From assembly GCF_030718205.1 (NCBI RefSeq), contig NZ_JAUZQF010000015.1:248001-312000 (forward strand): 64,000 nt of DNA, given 5' to 3'. The notes under the pieces are model-generated. The model worked only from the letters and a program-made list of their open reading frames with translations. It had not been told where the DNA came from and did no database searches. Position 1 is the stretch's first letter. The number at the start of each line of letters is the position of its first letter. A program made the translations under genes and the position numbers. Below, one piece after another: positions 25,361 through 33,708 of this stretch. Source of the DNA: Nonomuraea turcica. GTDB lineage: Bacteria; Actinomycetota; Actinomycetes; Streptosporangiales; Streptosporangiaceae.

Positions 25361-26176
25361 ATGACGAAGGCACATGATGGCGGAGGGCGCCTGATGGCGG
25401 GGGACGGTGGCGAAGGGAGCGTTCACGGGCGGTGCGCGGCCTTACGAGCGCGGACCCGGCGTGGGGTCGTGCACAGGCTGGTCGCGGCCGTGTGCGGGTT
25501 GCTCCTGGTCGTGGCCGGGGTGGCGGGGTGTGGCACCGAGGCGCGTTCCATCTGTGGTGTGATCGTCGACTCGACCAGCTACGCCGAGCCCGCCACCTCC
25601 AGGAGCGACGTCACCTCAAAGCTGATCCCCTTCGCCCAGAACTGCGATTGGATCGCCTTCGCCGCCGTCACAGGAAGCTCCGAGAGCAGTACGTGCCGCC
25701 AGGACCCCGTGGCCATCGCCGCCACCCGGGCCGAAAACCCCAACGAGAACCCGGTCGTCGAGGACCGCGTCAGGGCCCACCGCATCAAGGAGGTCCTGCC
25801 CAGGGCGGTCCAGCTGTTCGACTGCCCGACAGAGGGACAGGGTTCTGACGTGCTGGGGGCCCTGCGCTACGTGGTCAAGCAGCTCAGCGCACAGCGGCAG
25901 CCGGACAAGGGCCACGAGATCATCGTGTTCAGCGACCTCATCAACAACCGGGGCGACCTGGACATCAACAAGCTGGACCTGAGCGAGGGCGGGCGAGAGC
26001 AGAAGATCAAGGAACTGCGGGACGCACGGCTGCTCCCCGACATGTCGGGGTATTCGGTGGTCGTCCACGGCTTCCTGCGGGCGAAGACGTCGGACCCCGA
26101 CCGGTTCCCTCGGCTCGAGGACTTCTGGCGGGAGGCCTTCGAGTCCGCGGGGGCGAGCACGGTCGATCTGCTCTGA
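25361..26176 (+). CDS. Putative lipoprotein with VWA-like fold
   Basis: This protein of up to 271 residues has a hydrophobic signal ending in VVAGVAGC, a lipobox with Cys57. The mature part has a strand then DSTSY (GVIVDSTSYAEP) and later HEIIVFSDLINNRGDLDI, which resembles a von Willebrand A fold with a MIDAS-like Asp. The long basic tail before the signal suggests that a GTG at 25469 is the real start. Its role is unknown. It follows the coiled-coil gene closely. Confidence 0.6.
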   Translation: MTKAHDGGGRLMAGDGGEGSVHGRCAALRARTRRGVVHRLVAAVCGLLLVVAGVAGCGTEARSICGVIVDSTSYAEPATSRSDVTSKLIPFAQNCDWIAFAAVTGSSESSTCRQDPVAIAATRAENPNENPVVEDRVRAHRIKEVLPRAVQLFDCPTEGQGSDVLGALRYVVKQLSAQRQPDKGHEIIVFSDLINNRGDLDINKLDLSEGGREQKIKELRDARLLPDMSGYSVVVHGFLRAKTSDPDRFPRLEDFWREAFESAGASTVDLL

Positions 26177-26186
26177 GAGCGCTCAC
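26175..26186. promoter_or_regulatory. Possible second LacI half-operator
   Basis: GAGAGCGCTCAC at the stop of the lipoprotein gene matches 10 of 12 bases of the core of the perfect operator 74 bases downstream. It could support DNA looping by a LacI repressor. Confidence 0.4.
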
Positions 26187-26215
26187 GGAAGCAACTCTTC
26201 CCCGGTGCAACGATA

Positions 26216-26266
26216 TTGACAGCACGTAAACGCTGTGGTCACATCACGTGAGAGAGCGCTCTCTCA
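26216..26266 (+). promoter_or_regulatory. GH16 promoter with LacI-type operator
   Basis: TTGACA at 26216-26221 is a strong -35. TCACAT lies 17 bases later as a weak -10. The 18-bp perfect palindrome TGAGAGAGCGCTCTCTCA (26249-26266) sits at the expected transcription start. Its CG-centred symmetry is typical of LacI-family operators in actinobacteria that control glycan hydrolases. Confidence 0.8.
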
Positions 26267-26300
26267 AACACGCCGCTCGCACCCCCCAGGAGCGAAAACG

Positions 26301-27683
26301 ATGACAACAGCAAGCAGACAAAGGCGGCGCCTGACGGCCGTGGCCGTGGCGCTGACGGCGCTCACCGGCCTGCTCGTTCAGGTGGCCGTCGGCGCCTCGG
26401 CCGCCGTCCCGCCCACCCCGTCCGGCTGGTCCCTGGTCTGGTCAGACGACTTCAACGGCAACGCCGGCACCCTGCCCTCGTCGACCAACTGGATCATCGA
26501 CACGGGGCACGCGTACCCCGGCGGCCCGGCCAACTGGGGCACCGGCGAGATCCAGAACTACACCTCCAGCACCTCCAACCTCAGCCTCGACGGCGGCGGC
26601 AACCTGCGCATCACGCCCCTGCGGAGCAGCTCAGGCGAGTGGACGTCGGCCCGCATCGAGACCAGGCGCGCCGACTTCAAACCCGCCGACGGGCGGATCC
26701 TGCGTATCGAGAGCCGGATCCAGATGCCGAACGTGACCGGCGACGCGGCCCTCGGCTACTGGCCGGCGTTCTGGGCGCTCGGGTCGCCGTACCGGGGGAA
26801 CTACTGGAACTGGCCGGGCATCGGCGAGTTCGACATCATGGAGAACGTCAACGGCATCAACTCCGTCTGGGGCGTGCTCCACTGTGGCGTCAACCCGGGC
26901 GGGCCGTGCAACGAGACGACCGGCCTCGGCGCCAGCCGCGCCTGCCCCGGCTCCACCTGCCAGTCGGCCTTCCACACCTACCGGTTCGAGTGGGACCGCA
27001 GCGTGAGCCCGAACCAGCTGCGGTGGTACGTGGACGGCCAGCAGTTCCACAGCGTGAGCCAATCCCAGTTCGACGCCACGACCTGGACCAACATGACCGG
27101 CCACGCCGGCTACTTCCTGCTGCTCAACGTGGCGATGGGCGGCGCGTTCCCGAACGCCCTCGGCGGCCAGACCCCGACGGCCGCCACCGTGCCCGGGCGT
27201 CCCATGGTGGTGGACTACGTGGCGGTGTGGCAGAGCGGCACCACCACCCCGACCACGCCGCCCGGTGGCGTGGACGCCCGCTCCACCATCGAGGCGGAGC
27301 GCTACCAGGCTCAGTCGGGCACCATCGTGGAGACGACCACCGACACGGGCGGCGGGCAGAACGTCGGCGCCATCTCCAACGGCGACTGGCTGCGCTTCGA
27401 CGGGGTGAACTTCGGCACCGAGGCGGCCAGGCAGTTCAGGGCCAGGGTGGCTTCGGGAGCCGCGGCCGGGGTGAGCGGGCTGGTGCAGGTGCGGCTGGAC
27501 AGCCCCACGGCCGCGCCCATCGGCGACTTCGCCCTCGCCAACACGGGCGGGTGGCAGAGCTGGCGCACGGTGCCGGCCAACATCTCGGCCGTCACGGGCA
27601 CGCACACCGTCTACCTGACCTTCAGCAGCGGTCAGCCGGCCGATTTCGTCAACGTCAACTGGTTCACGTTCTCGACCTCTTGA
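26301..27683 (+). CDS. Secreted GH16 endo-beta-glucanase with CBM6-like domain
   Basis: This 460-residue extracellular enzyme has a signal peptide (basic start, hydrophobic core, ASA about residue 34). The GH16 catalytic domain spans about residues 40-315, with active site GEFDIMENV (ExDxxE). It is followed by a Thr/Pro linker and a C-terminal CBM6-type carbohydrate-binding domain (ARSTIEAERYQAQSG, NGDWLRFDGVNFG, FVNVNWFTF). It most likely cleaves beta-1,3- or mixed-linked glucan. An AGGAG-like site precedes ATG 26301. A LacI operator upstream, and a fused glucosidase-LacI gene 2 kb away, suggest coordinated glucan use. The 3' end overlaps the next gene convergently by 20 bases. Confidence 0.9.
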   Translation: MTTASRQRRRLTAVAVALTALTGLLVQVAVGASAAVPPTPSGWSLVWSDDFNGNAGTLPSSTNWIIDTGHAYPGGPANWGTGEIQNYTSSTSNLSLDGGGNLRITPLRSSSGEWTSARIETRRADFKPADGRILRIESRIQMPNVTGDAALGYWPAFWALGSPYRGNYWNWPGIGEFDIMENVNGINSVWGVLHCGVNPGGPCNETTGLGASRACPGSTCQSAFHTYRFEWDRSVSPNQLRWYVDGQQFHSVSQSQFDATTWTNMTGHAGYFLLLNVAMGGAFPNALGGQTPTAATVPGRPMVVDYVAVWQSGTTTPTTPPGGVDARSTIEAERYQAQSGTIVETTTDTGGGQNVGAISNGDWLRFDGVNFGTEAARQFRARVASGAAAGVSGLVQVRLDSPTAAPIGDFALANTGGWQSWRTVPANISAVTGTHTVYLTFSSGQPADFVNVNWFTFSTS

Positions 27684-28626
27684 CGTTCTCGAAGAGGGCC
27701 GGGAAGACCTTCGCGACCTTCGAAAGCAGGTATTCGCTGTACGTGCCCGTGAAGTCCACCTGGCCGTCCCAGCGGTGGCCGGGCGCGTACGGCAGGGGCG
27801 GCACCTCGTCGTCCCAGCCCGGGTCGAAGAAGAACGGGAAGCTGAGGCGCTCGTTGCCGCTGCGGTTGCGTACGCGGTGCGGGGTCGAGCGGTAGTGGCC
27901 GCCGGTGAGCTTGTCGAGCATGTCGCCGATGTTGCAGACGAAGGTGCCCGCCAGCGGCGGGGCCTCGATCCAGCCGCGCGGGGTGCGGACCTGCAGGCCG
28001 CCGTTCTCGTCCTGGAGGAGGAGGGTGAGCAGGCCGTAGTCGGTGTGCTCCCCCACGCCCCAGGTGCCGGTGTCGTCCGGCGGAGCGGGCGGATAGTGGA
28101 AGATCCGGAAGAGGATGGTCGGGTCGGCGGTGTAGCCGGTGCGGAAGTAGTCCTCGTCCAGGCCGAGGCTCAGGGCGATGCCCGACATGACGGCCTGGGC
28201 GAGCGCGGTCATCCTGTCGAGGTATTCGAGCACGGCCTCACGCAGCTCGGGGACCTGGGCGGGGAAGAGGTTGGGCCCGTGCAGCGGGAGCGGACCGGGC
28301 GGGTCCTCGGGGCCGAGGTAGATGCCTTCCTTCAGGTCGGGCCGGCCCGAGGTGAGCTCCCCGCCGACCGGGAAGAAGCCGCGCCAGGCCGTGCCGCCCT
28401 TGTCCATGGAGATCTCCGCCTTCACCTCGTCGGGGAGGGCGAAGAAGCGCCGGCTCGCCGCATCGAGCCGGGCGAGCAGCTCCGGCGGCACGCCATGGCC
28501 GGTGACGTAGAAGAAGCCGCTGTCGCGGCAGGCGGCGCCGATGGCGTCCGCGACGGCGCGTTTGGCGGGATCCGGGGCGTCGGTGAGAAGGGAAGCGACC
28601 TCGATGACCGGCAATTCGCTCACCAC
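27664..28626 (-). CDS. 2-oxoglutarate/Fe(II) oxygenase, isopenicillin N synthase-like
   Basis: This 320-residue non-haem iron oxygenase has an N-terminal DIOX_N domain (GFFYVTGHGVP). The double-stranded beta-helix core carries iron ligands in GEHTDYGLLTLL (His, Asp) and STPHRVRN (His), and an Arg-x-Ser that binds the co-substrate (ERLSFPFFF). Family members hydroxylate or cyclise small molecules; the substrate here is unknown. The start is GTG 28626 or 28623. Confidence 0.85.
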   Translation of the reverse strand: MVSELPVIEVASLLTDAPDPAKRAVADAIGAACRDSGFFYVTGHGVPPELLARLDAASRRFFALPDEVKAEISMDKGGTAWRGFFPVGGELTSGRPDLKEGIYLGPEDPPGPLPLHGPNLFPAQVPELREAVLEYLDRMTALAQAVMSGIALSLGLDEDYFRTGYTADPTILFRIFHYPPAPPDDTGTWGVGEHTDYGLLTLLLQDENGGLQVRTPRGWIEAPPLAGTFVCNIGDMLDKLTGGHYRSTPHRVRNRSGNERLSFPFFFDPGWDDEVPPLPYAPGHRWDGQVDFTGTYSEYLLSKVAKVFPALFENVKRSRT

Positions 28627-28685
28627 GCCATTGTTCTACAGTTCGGGCGCTTAGCATCGGAGGCAGGACCCTCGTTGGAGGCCCG

Positions 28686-29858
28686 ATGCGCTTCTTACGC
28701 CGCAAGCAGGACGAGTCGTTCGAGCCTGGCCAGGTCACCCGCATCACGCCTGCCGTCGCGTACGACGGCGACCTCTACCGCCTGCCCGACTGGCCGCGCC
28801 GCCGCCGTGAGGAGCGCGAGCTCGGCCGTACGCACGCCGCCGACGGCCAGATCGACACGCTGACGCTGCAGACCGGCAGCGTGCCGCGCTTCCACGAGCT
28901 GGAGGACGAGCGGCTGGCGGAGCTGGCCGAGCTCGACGAGCGCACCGAGCAGGAGATCCAGCGGGCGCGTGCCGAGTTCGAGTCCCAGAAGATCAGGCTC
29001 GCGGAGTCGCAGCGCACGTTCGGGGAGGCGCGCAAGGCCCTGGAGGACAGCCAGCGCCGGGTGACGGAGCTGGAGCAGCCCAGCAAGCGGCCGGGCGACG
29101 GCCGGCCCAGCTCGATCGCGATCTCCGGCAGCCACTGGCCATTGATCCGCCGCTGGCTGCCTGCCGCGCTCCTGCTGCTGCTCCTGCTGATCGTCGAGGT
29201 CCCGATCCTTTACCAGGTCATCCTGAGCTGGGGCGACAGCATCGCGATGACCGCGCTGCTGGCCGCGGGCGCGGCGCTCATCATGCTGGTCGCGCCCCAC
29301 ATGTACGGCAGGGCGTTCCGGTCCTGGCAGGAGCACGGCAGCTCGGCCAAGGGCCGCTGGCTGCTGATCGGCGTGGCGCTGGTCTGGCTCGGCCTCATCG
29401 TCGCCGTCGCCGTGCTGCGCAGGGACGCCCTGGTCAAGCCGCTGATCGTGGACGGTCAGGAGATCGGCCCCACGTCGGAGGGCGTCGGCCAGCTGCCCAC
29501 GATGATCCTGCTGCTGGCGCTGCTGATCGCCACCGCGCTCATCGCCGCCGACCTGGGGCGGCGCATGCACAACCCCAACGACCGCCGGCTGCGGGAGCTG
29601 CGGGCCAAACGCGACGCCGAGGCCGCCGCCAGCGCCGCCGCCCAGCGCGCCTACCAGCACGACGCCGGGTACGCGGAGAGCATCGCCCAATACCTGCAGG
29701 CGGTGGACCGACGCAAGGCCAGCAGGCTGCGTCAGCTGGACAGCGGCTTCGACAGCCTGGCCACCGCGTACCTCGGCGGCGTGGTCGAAGGGCTCAAGGA
29801 TCCGGAGGCGGCCAGCTGGGCCGAGCGCATCGTGCTGCGCCGCCGTACCCGATCCTGA
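28686..29858 (+). CDS. Membrane protein with N-terminal coiled coil, unknown function
   Basis: This 390-residue protein has a charged coiled-coil region at about residues 55-135 and four strong membrane segments between about 155 and 295 (for example AALLLLLLLIVEVPILYQVI). A second helical charged region follows (RRLRELRAKRDAEAAASAAA). GGAGG precedes ATG 28686. No family was recognised. It is similar in style to the coiled-coil gene at 24505. Confidence 0.65.
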   Translation: MRFLRRKQDESFEPGQVTRITPAVAYDGDLYRLPDWPRRRREERELGRTHAADGQIDTLTLQTGSVPRFHELEDERLAELAELDERTEQEIQRARAEFESQKIRLAESQRTFGEARKALEDSQRRVTELEQPSKRPGDGRPSSIAISGSHWPLIRRWLPAALLLLLLLIVEVPILYQVILSWGDSIAMTALLAAGAALIMLVAPHMYGRAFRSWQEHGSSAKGRWLLIGVALVWLGLIVAVAVLRRDALVKPLIVDGQEIGPTSEGVGQLPTMILLLALLIATALIAADLGRRMHNPNDRRLRELRAKRDAEAAASAAAQRAYQHDAGYAESIAQYLQAVDRRKASRLRQLDSGFDSLATAYLGGVVEGLKDPEAASWAERIVLRRRTRS

Positions 29859-29864
29859 CAACGG

Positions 29865-32213
29865 TCAGGTGGAGTCGCGGACGACGAGGCGGGTGGGCAG
29901 GACCACGGACTCGGTGTGGCGGCCCTCCAACCGGGACAGCAGCAGCCGGGCGACCGCCAGCGCCTGGTCGGCGACCGGTATGCGGATGGTCGTGAGGCCG
30001 GGTGTGGTGGCCGAGGCGGCGTCGATGTCGTCGAAGCCGGCGATCGCCAGATCCTCCGGCACTCTCCGCCCGGCCTCCCGCGCCGCCTGCAGCGCCCCGA
30101 TGGCCAGCTGGTCGGTGGCGGCGAAGACGGCGTCCAGGGCGGGATCGTCGCTGAGCAGCTGCTCAGTCGCCGCCGCGCCCGAGGAGCGGGTGAGGTCCGC
30201 GAGGGCCAGCATCGGCTGCCGGTTGGCCTGCCGCATCGCGGTCCGGTGGCCGTCCAGCCGGTCCTGTACGGCCACCAGGTCCATGGGGCCGCAGATCATG
30301 CCGATGTGGCGGCGGCCGCGGGCCAGCAGGTGCTCGGTCGCGGCCTTCGCGCCGCCGGCGTTGTCCACGTCCACGTACGGCATCATCGACGCGATCGCCG
30401 GCTTGCCGAGCAGCACGATCGGCACGCCGGTGCGGGACAGGCGCTCGGCCAGCGTGTCGCCGCGGTCCGGGGGCAGCAGCACCACCCCGTCCACCAGGCC
30501 CGCCTGCACGTGCTGGACGATGCGCCGGTGACTGTCGGCCGTGTCGGCGAGCATGAGCGTGATCTGTTTGCCCGCGCCTTCCAGCAGGCTGGTCACGTAT
30601 TGGACGACGGCCGCCGTCAGCTGGTCGCCGCCCTGCCGGGGGACGGACAGGACGAGCGCGATCGTGTTGGTCCTGCGGGTGACGAGGCTGCGGGCGGCCG
30701 CGTTGGGCACGTATCCCAGCTCCCTGACCGCCCGCAGCACCGACTCCCGGACCTCGGGGCTGACCGACGCCTCGCCGTTGACGACGCGCGAGACCGTGGC
30801 GCGGGAGACGCCGGAGCGGGCGGCCACGGTCTCGAGGGTGGGGCGCTTCGGGCGGGTCTCGGTCAGGCCGTTGCGCTTGATGACGTCGCGGTACCACAGC
30901 GCGCTGTCCTTGAGCCGGCGTCGCTGGGTGGCGAAGTCGACGTGGACGAGGCCGAACTTGCGCCGGTAGCCGTCGGCCCATTCGAGGTTGTCGAGCAGCG
31001 TCCAGACGAGGAACCCGCGGACCTTGGCGCCGTCCTGGACGGCCGCGCGGACGGCGCGCAGGTGCTCCTCGATGAAGCTGATGCGCTCCACGTCGTGGAT
31101 GCCGCCGCCGGTCACCACGTCGACGAAGTCGGCGCCGTTCTCGGTGATCATCAGCTCGGTGTCGGGGTACTCCGCGGTCAGGCGGCGCAGCAGGTGGGTC
31201 AGGCAGCCGGGGACGATGGGCCAGCCCATGGCGGTGACGGCGGTGGGGACCGTGCAGAACAGCACGCCCTCACTGCCCGGGTAGGCGGGGTCGGCGGGCT
31301 CGCTGGGCTGGGCCTGCACGACGAGCGGGGTGTAGTAGTTGACGCCGAGCAGGTCCATCGGCTGGGAGATGAGCTCCAGGTCGCCGTCGTGCACGTGGCC
31401 GAGCCCAGCGGTGCGCTCGATGATCGGCAGCAGCTCCGGAGGGTAGGCGCCGCGCAGCATGGGCTCCAGGAACTGCCGGTTGGCCAGCACGTCGATCCTG
31501 GCCACGGCCTCGGCGTCCTCGGCCGACAGGGCCCGGCCGGCGTCGCTCACCTGGCCGGGCGTCATGACGGGCGAGATGTTGAGCACGCCGCCCACCCGCG
31601 CCGCCCCGGCCGCGCGCAACGCCTGTGCGCCGAGCCCGTGTGCGAGCAGTAAATGGTGGGCGGCGCGGAAGGCGTCGGCGGCCGATTCCCGGCCCGGCGC
31701 GTGAATGCCGGACCCGTAGCCGAGAAAGGCGGCCACCCACGGCTCGTTGACGGTGAACCAGGTGTCGACCCGATCCCCCAGCCGGTCGGCCACGGCGGCG
31801 GCATAATCGGCGAAATGGCGGGCGGTGTCCCGGGACGGCCAGCCGCCGGCGTCCTCCAATGCCTGCGGCAGATCCCAGTGGTAAAGCGTCGCATACGGCG
31901 TGATGCCCGCATCCAGCAGCTCGTCGAGCAGCCGGTCGTAAAAATCGAGCCCGGCCGCGTGCAATTTCCCGGAGCCGTCGGGAAACACCCGCGGCCAGCT
32001 GACGGAAAATCGGTATGCGGCCATTCCGAGGTCTTTCATCAACCGCACGTCTTCGCGATAGCGGTGGTAATGGTCGCAGGCGTCGGCGCGGTCCGCGGAA
32101 AAGGTGTCCCAAATGGACTGGCCGCGGCCGTCGGCCGAGGTGGCACCTTCGATTTGAAAGGCCGACGTCGACACACCCCAGATGAATCCCTCGGGGAAGG
32201 CAGCTGTGCTCAT
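29865..32213 (-). CDS. Beta-glucosidase (GH1) fused to a LacI-family repressor
   Basis: This 782-residue open frame contains two complete proteins. Residues 1-450 are a GH1 beta-glucosidase: FPEGFIWGVSTSAFQIEGA, acid/base Glu157 in FTVNEPW, nucleophile Glu358 in MITENGAD. Residues 458-503 are a LacI helix-turn-helix (TLETVAARSGVSRATVSRVV), followed by a periplasmic-binding-like sensor domain to the end. The junction YRDVIKRNGLTETRPKRPTL has no stop, and no ATG, GTG or TTG is available for a separate repressor, so the fusion looks genuine unless the assembly has a base error. The start is ATG 32213 with GGAGG upstream. It may sense sugars and repress glucan genes such as the GH16 gene. Confidence 0.85.
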   Translation of the reverse strand: MSTAAFPEGFIWGVSTSAFQIEGATSADGRGQSIWDTFSADRADACDHYHRYREDVRLMKDLGMAAYRFSVSWPRVFPDGSGKLHAAGLDFYDRLLDELLDAGITPYATLYHWDLPQALEDAGGWPSRDTARHFADYAAAVADRLGDRVDTWFTVNEPWVAAFLGYGSGIHAPGRESAADAFRAAHHLLLAHGLGAQALRAAGAARVGGVLNISPVMTPGQVSDAGRALSAEDAEAVARIDVLANRQFLEPMLRGAYPPELLPIIERTAGLGHVHDGDLELISQPMDLLGVNYYTPLVVQAQPSEPADPAYPGSEGVLFCTVPTAVTAMGWPIVPGCLTHLLRRLTAEYPDTELMITENGADFVDVVTGGGIHDVERISFIEEHLRAVRAAVQDGAKVRGFLVWTLLDNLEWADGYRRKFGLVHVDFATQRRRLKDSALWYRDVIKRNGLTETRPKRPTLETVAARSGVSRATVSRVVNGEASVSPEVRESVLRAVRELGYVPNAAARSLVTRRTNTIALVLSVPRQGGDQLTAAVVQYVTSLLEGAGKQITLMLADTADSHRRIVQHVQAGLVDGVVLLPPDRGDTLAERLSRTGVPIVLLGKPAIASMMPYVDVDNAGGAKAATEHLLARGRRHIGMICGPMDLVAVQDRLDGHRTAMRQANRQPMLALADLTRSSGAAATEQLLSDDPALDAVFAATDQLAIGALQAAREAGRRVPEDLAIAGFDDIDAASATTPGLTTIRIPVADQALAVARLLLSRLEGRHTESVVLPTRLVVRDST

Positions 32214-32290
32214 TCTGGCGGAAGTCCTCCGGTGAAGCGGCAGAGCGTCCAGTCTCCCGCGCGCCGCTCGTCGCGCGCCAGCCTGGCCAC

Positions 32291-32309
32291 GCTGTATACA
32301 GAGCGCGTG
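32291..32309 (+). promoter_or_regulatory. Leaderless promoter/palindrome before lrp
   Basis: CTGTATACAG at 32291-32300 includes TATACA followed by only six bases before GTG 32307. If TATACA is the -10, transcription begins at the start codon and the message is leaderless. The same palindrome occurs before the formate dehydrogenase gene. Confidence 0.45.
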
Positions 32310-32780
32310 GAACTGGACCGGCTCGATCGTGACATCATCGCGGCGCTCGTCGACGACGCCCGCGCGACCTACGCGGAGATCGGCCACCAGGTGGGGTTGA
32401 GCGCGTCGGCGGTCAAACGACGGGTGGACCGGCTGCTCGACAGCGGGGCGATCACCGGGTTCAGCGCCGTGGTCTCGCCGCAGGCGCTCGGCTGGACGAC
32501 CGAGGCGTACGTGGAGCTGTTCTGCCAGGGCAAGACCAAGCCGTCGGACATCGCGCTGGCGGTGGCCAAGTTCCCCGAGGTGGTGGGGGCGGCCACGATC
32601 ACCGGCGAGGCGGACGCGTTGCTGCACATCAGGGCGACGGACGTGCGCCACGTGGAGCGGGTGATCGAGCGCATCGCGGCGCAGTCCTTCGTGGTCAGGA
32701 CCAAGAGCTCCATCGTGCTGTCACGGCTGGTCGAGGCCCCTCCGGGGGTCGTACGCAATGGATCGCCCACCACGGCCTGA
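32307..32780 (+). CDS. Lrp/AsnC-family transcriptional regulator
   Basis: This 157-residue regulator has an N-terminal helix-turn-helix (LDRLDRDIIAALVDDARATY, then VGLSASAVKRRVDRL) and a RAM effector domain (FPEVVGAATITGEADALLHI). It precedes a dimethylargininase-like gene and ornithine aminotransferase on the same strand, so it probably controls arginine/ornithine breakdown in response to an amino acid. The GTG start directly follows a -10-like sequence. Confidence 0.88.
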   Translation: MELDRLDRDIIAALVDDARATYAEIGHQVGLSASAVKRRVDRLLDSGAITGFSAVVSPQALGWTTEAYVELFCQGKTKPSDIALAVAKFPEVVGAATITGEADALLHIRATDVRHVERVIERIAAQSFVVRTKSSIVLSRLVEAPPGVVRNGSPTTA

Positions 32781-32909
32781 AAGACGCAACAGACCCGCGC
32801 AAACACGCAATGCAACGACTTGGCCTGCATAAACATACATTCTTAGGCTGTCTCCGTCCCCTCCGATCAGATCAGGGACATCCGCTCATAAAGCTCGACG
32901 GAGACCTGC

Positions 32910-33707
32910 ATGCCCAAACACTTCCTCATGTGCCGTCCGGACTACTTCACGGTCGAGTACGCGATCAACCCGTGGATGCATCCCGAGGCCGGCGCCGACC
33001 GCCACATCGCGGTCCGGCAGTGGGAGGGGCTGAAGGCCGCCTACGAGGAGCTCGGCCACCAGGTCAGCCTGATCGACCCGATCGACGGGCTGCCGGACAT
33101 GGTGTTCGCCGCCAACGGCGCCCTGGTCGTGGGCGGGCGCGTCTACGGCGCCAGGTTCGCCTACCCGCAGCGCGGTCCCGAGGGGCCGGCCTACCTGCGG
33201 TGGTTCGCCGAGCACGGTTATCCGGTGCAGGCGCCGCAGCACGTCAATGAGGGTGAGGGCGACTTCCTCACGCTCGAGGACGTCATTCTGGCCGGCACGG
33301 GCTTCCGCACGGAGGTGGTGGCCCACCAGGAGGCGCAGGAATACGTGGGCCGCCCGGTGATCTCGCTGACCCTGGTCGACCCCCGCTTCTACCACCTCGA
33401 CACGGCGCTGTTCCCGCTCGACGGGCACAACGTAGCCTACTACCCGGAAGCCTTCTCCGCGGGCAGCCGGGAGGTGCTGCGCCGGATGTTCCCCGACGCG
33501 GTGCTCGCCACCGCCGAGGACGCCGAGGTGCTCGGCCTGAACGCGGTCAGCGACGGCACGCACGTCGTCATCAACGCCGAGGCCTCCGGCCTGCAGTTGG
33601 AGCTCAAGCGCCGTGGGTACGAGGTCATTCCGGTCGATCTCTCGGAGCTGCGCAAGGCAGGCGGGGGCCCCAAGTGCTGCACACTGGAGATCAGGGGGGA
33701 GAACTGA
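32910..33707 (+). CDS. Amidinotransferase-superfamily hydrolase, dimethylargininase-like
   Basis: This 265-residue protein resembles N-dimethylarginine dimethylaminohydrolases, which convert methylarginine to citrulline and methylamine. Visible family features are FMCRPDYFTVEYAINPWM-like N-terminal sequence, EGEGDFL, catalytic His162 (FYHLDTALFPL) and catalytic Cys256 (GGGPKCCTLE). Placement directly before ornithine aminotransferase suggests it feeds an arginine/ornithine route. A guanidino-substrate hydrolase of another type is possible. Confidence 0.82.
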   Translation: MPKHFLMCRPDYFTVEYAINPWMHPEAGADRHIAVRQWEGLKAAYEELGHQVSLIDPIDGLPDMVFAANGALVVGGRVYGARFAYPQRGPEGPAYLRWFAEHGYPVQAPQHVNEGEGDFLTLEDVILAGTGFRTEVVAHQEAQEYVGRPVISLTLVDPRFYHLDTALFPLDGHNVAYYPEAFSAGSREVLRRMFPDAVLATAEDAEVLGLNAVSDGTHVVINAEASGLQLELKRRGYEVIPVDLSELRKAGGGPKCCTLEIRGEN

Positions 33708-33708
33708 C

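Noticed and set aside
29916..31652. 578-codon plus-strand frame opposite the glucosidase-LacI gene
   Set aside because: Antisense shadow of two conserved domains; no recognisable family.
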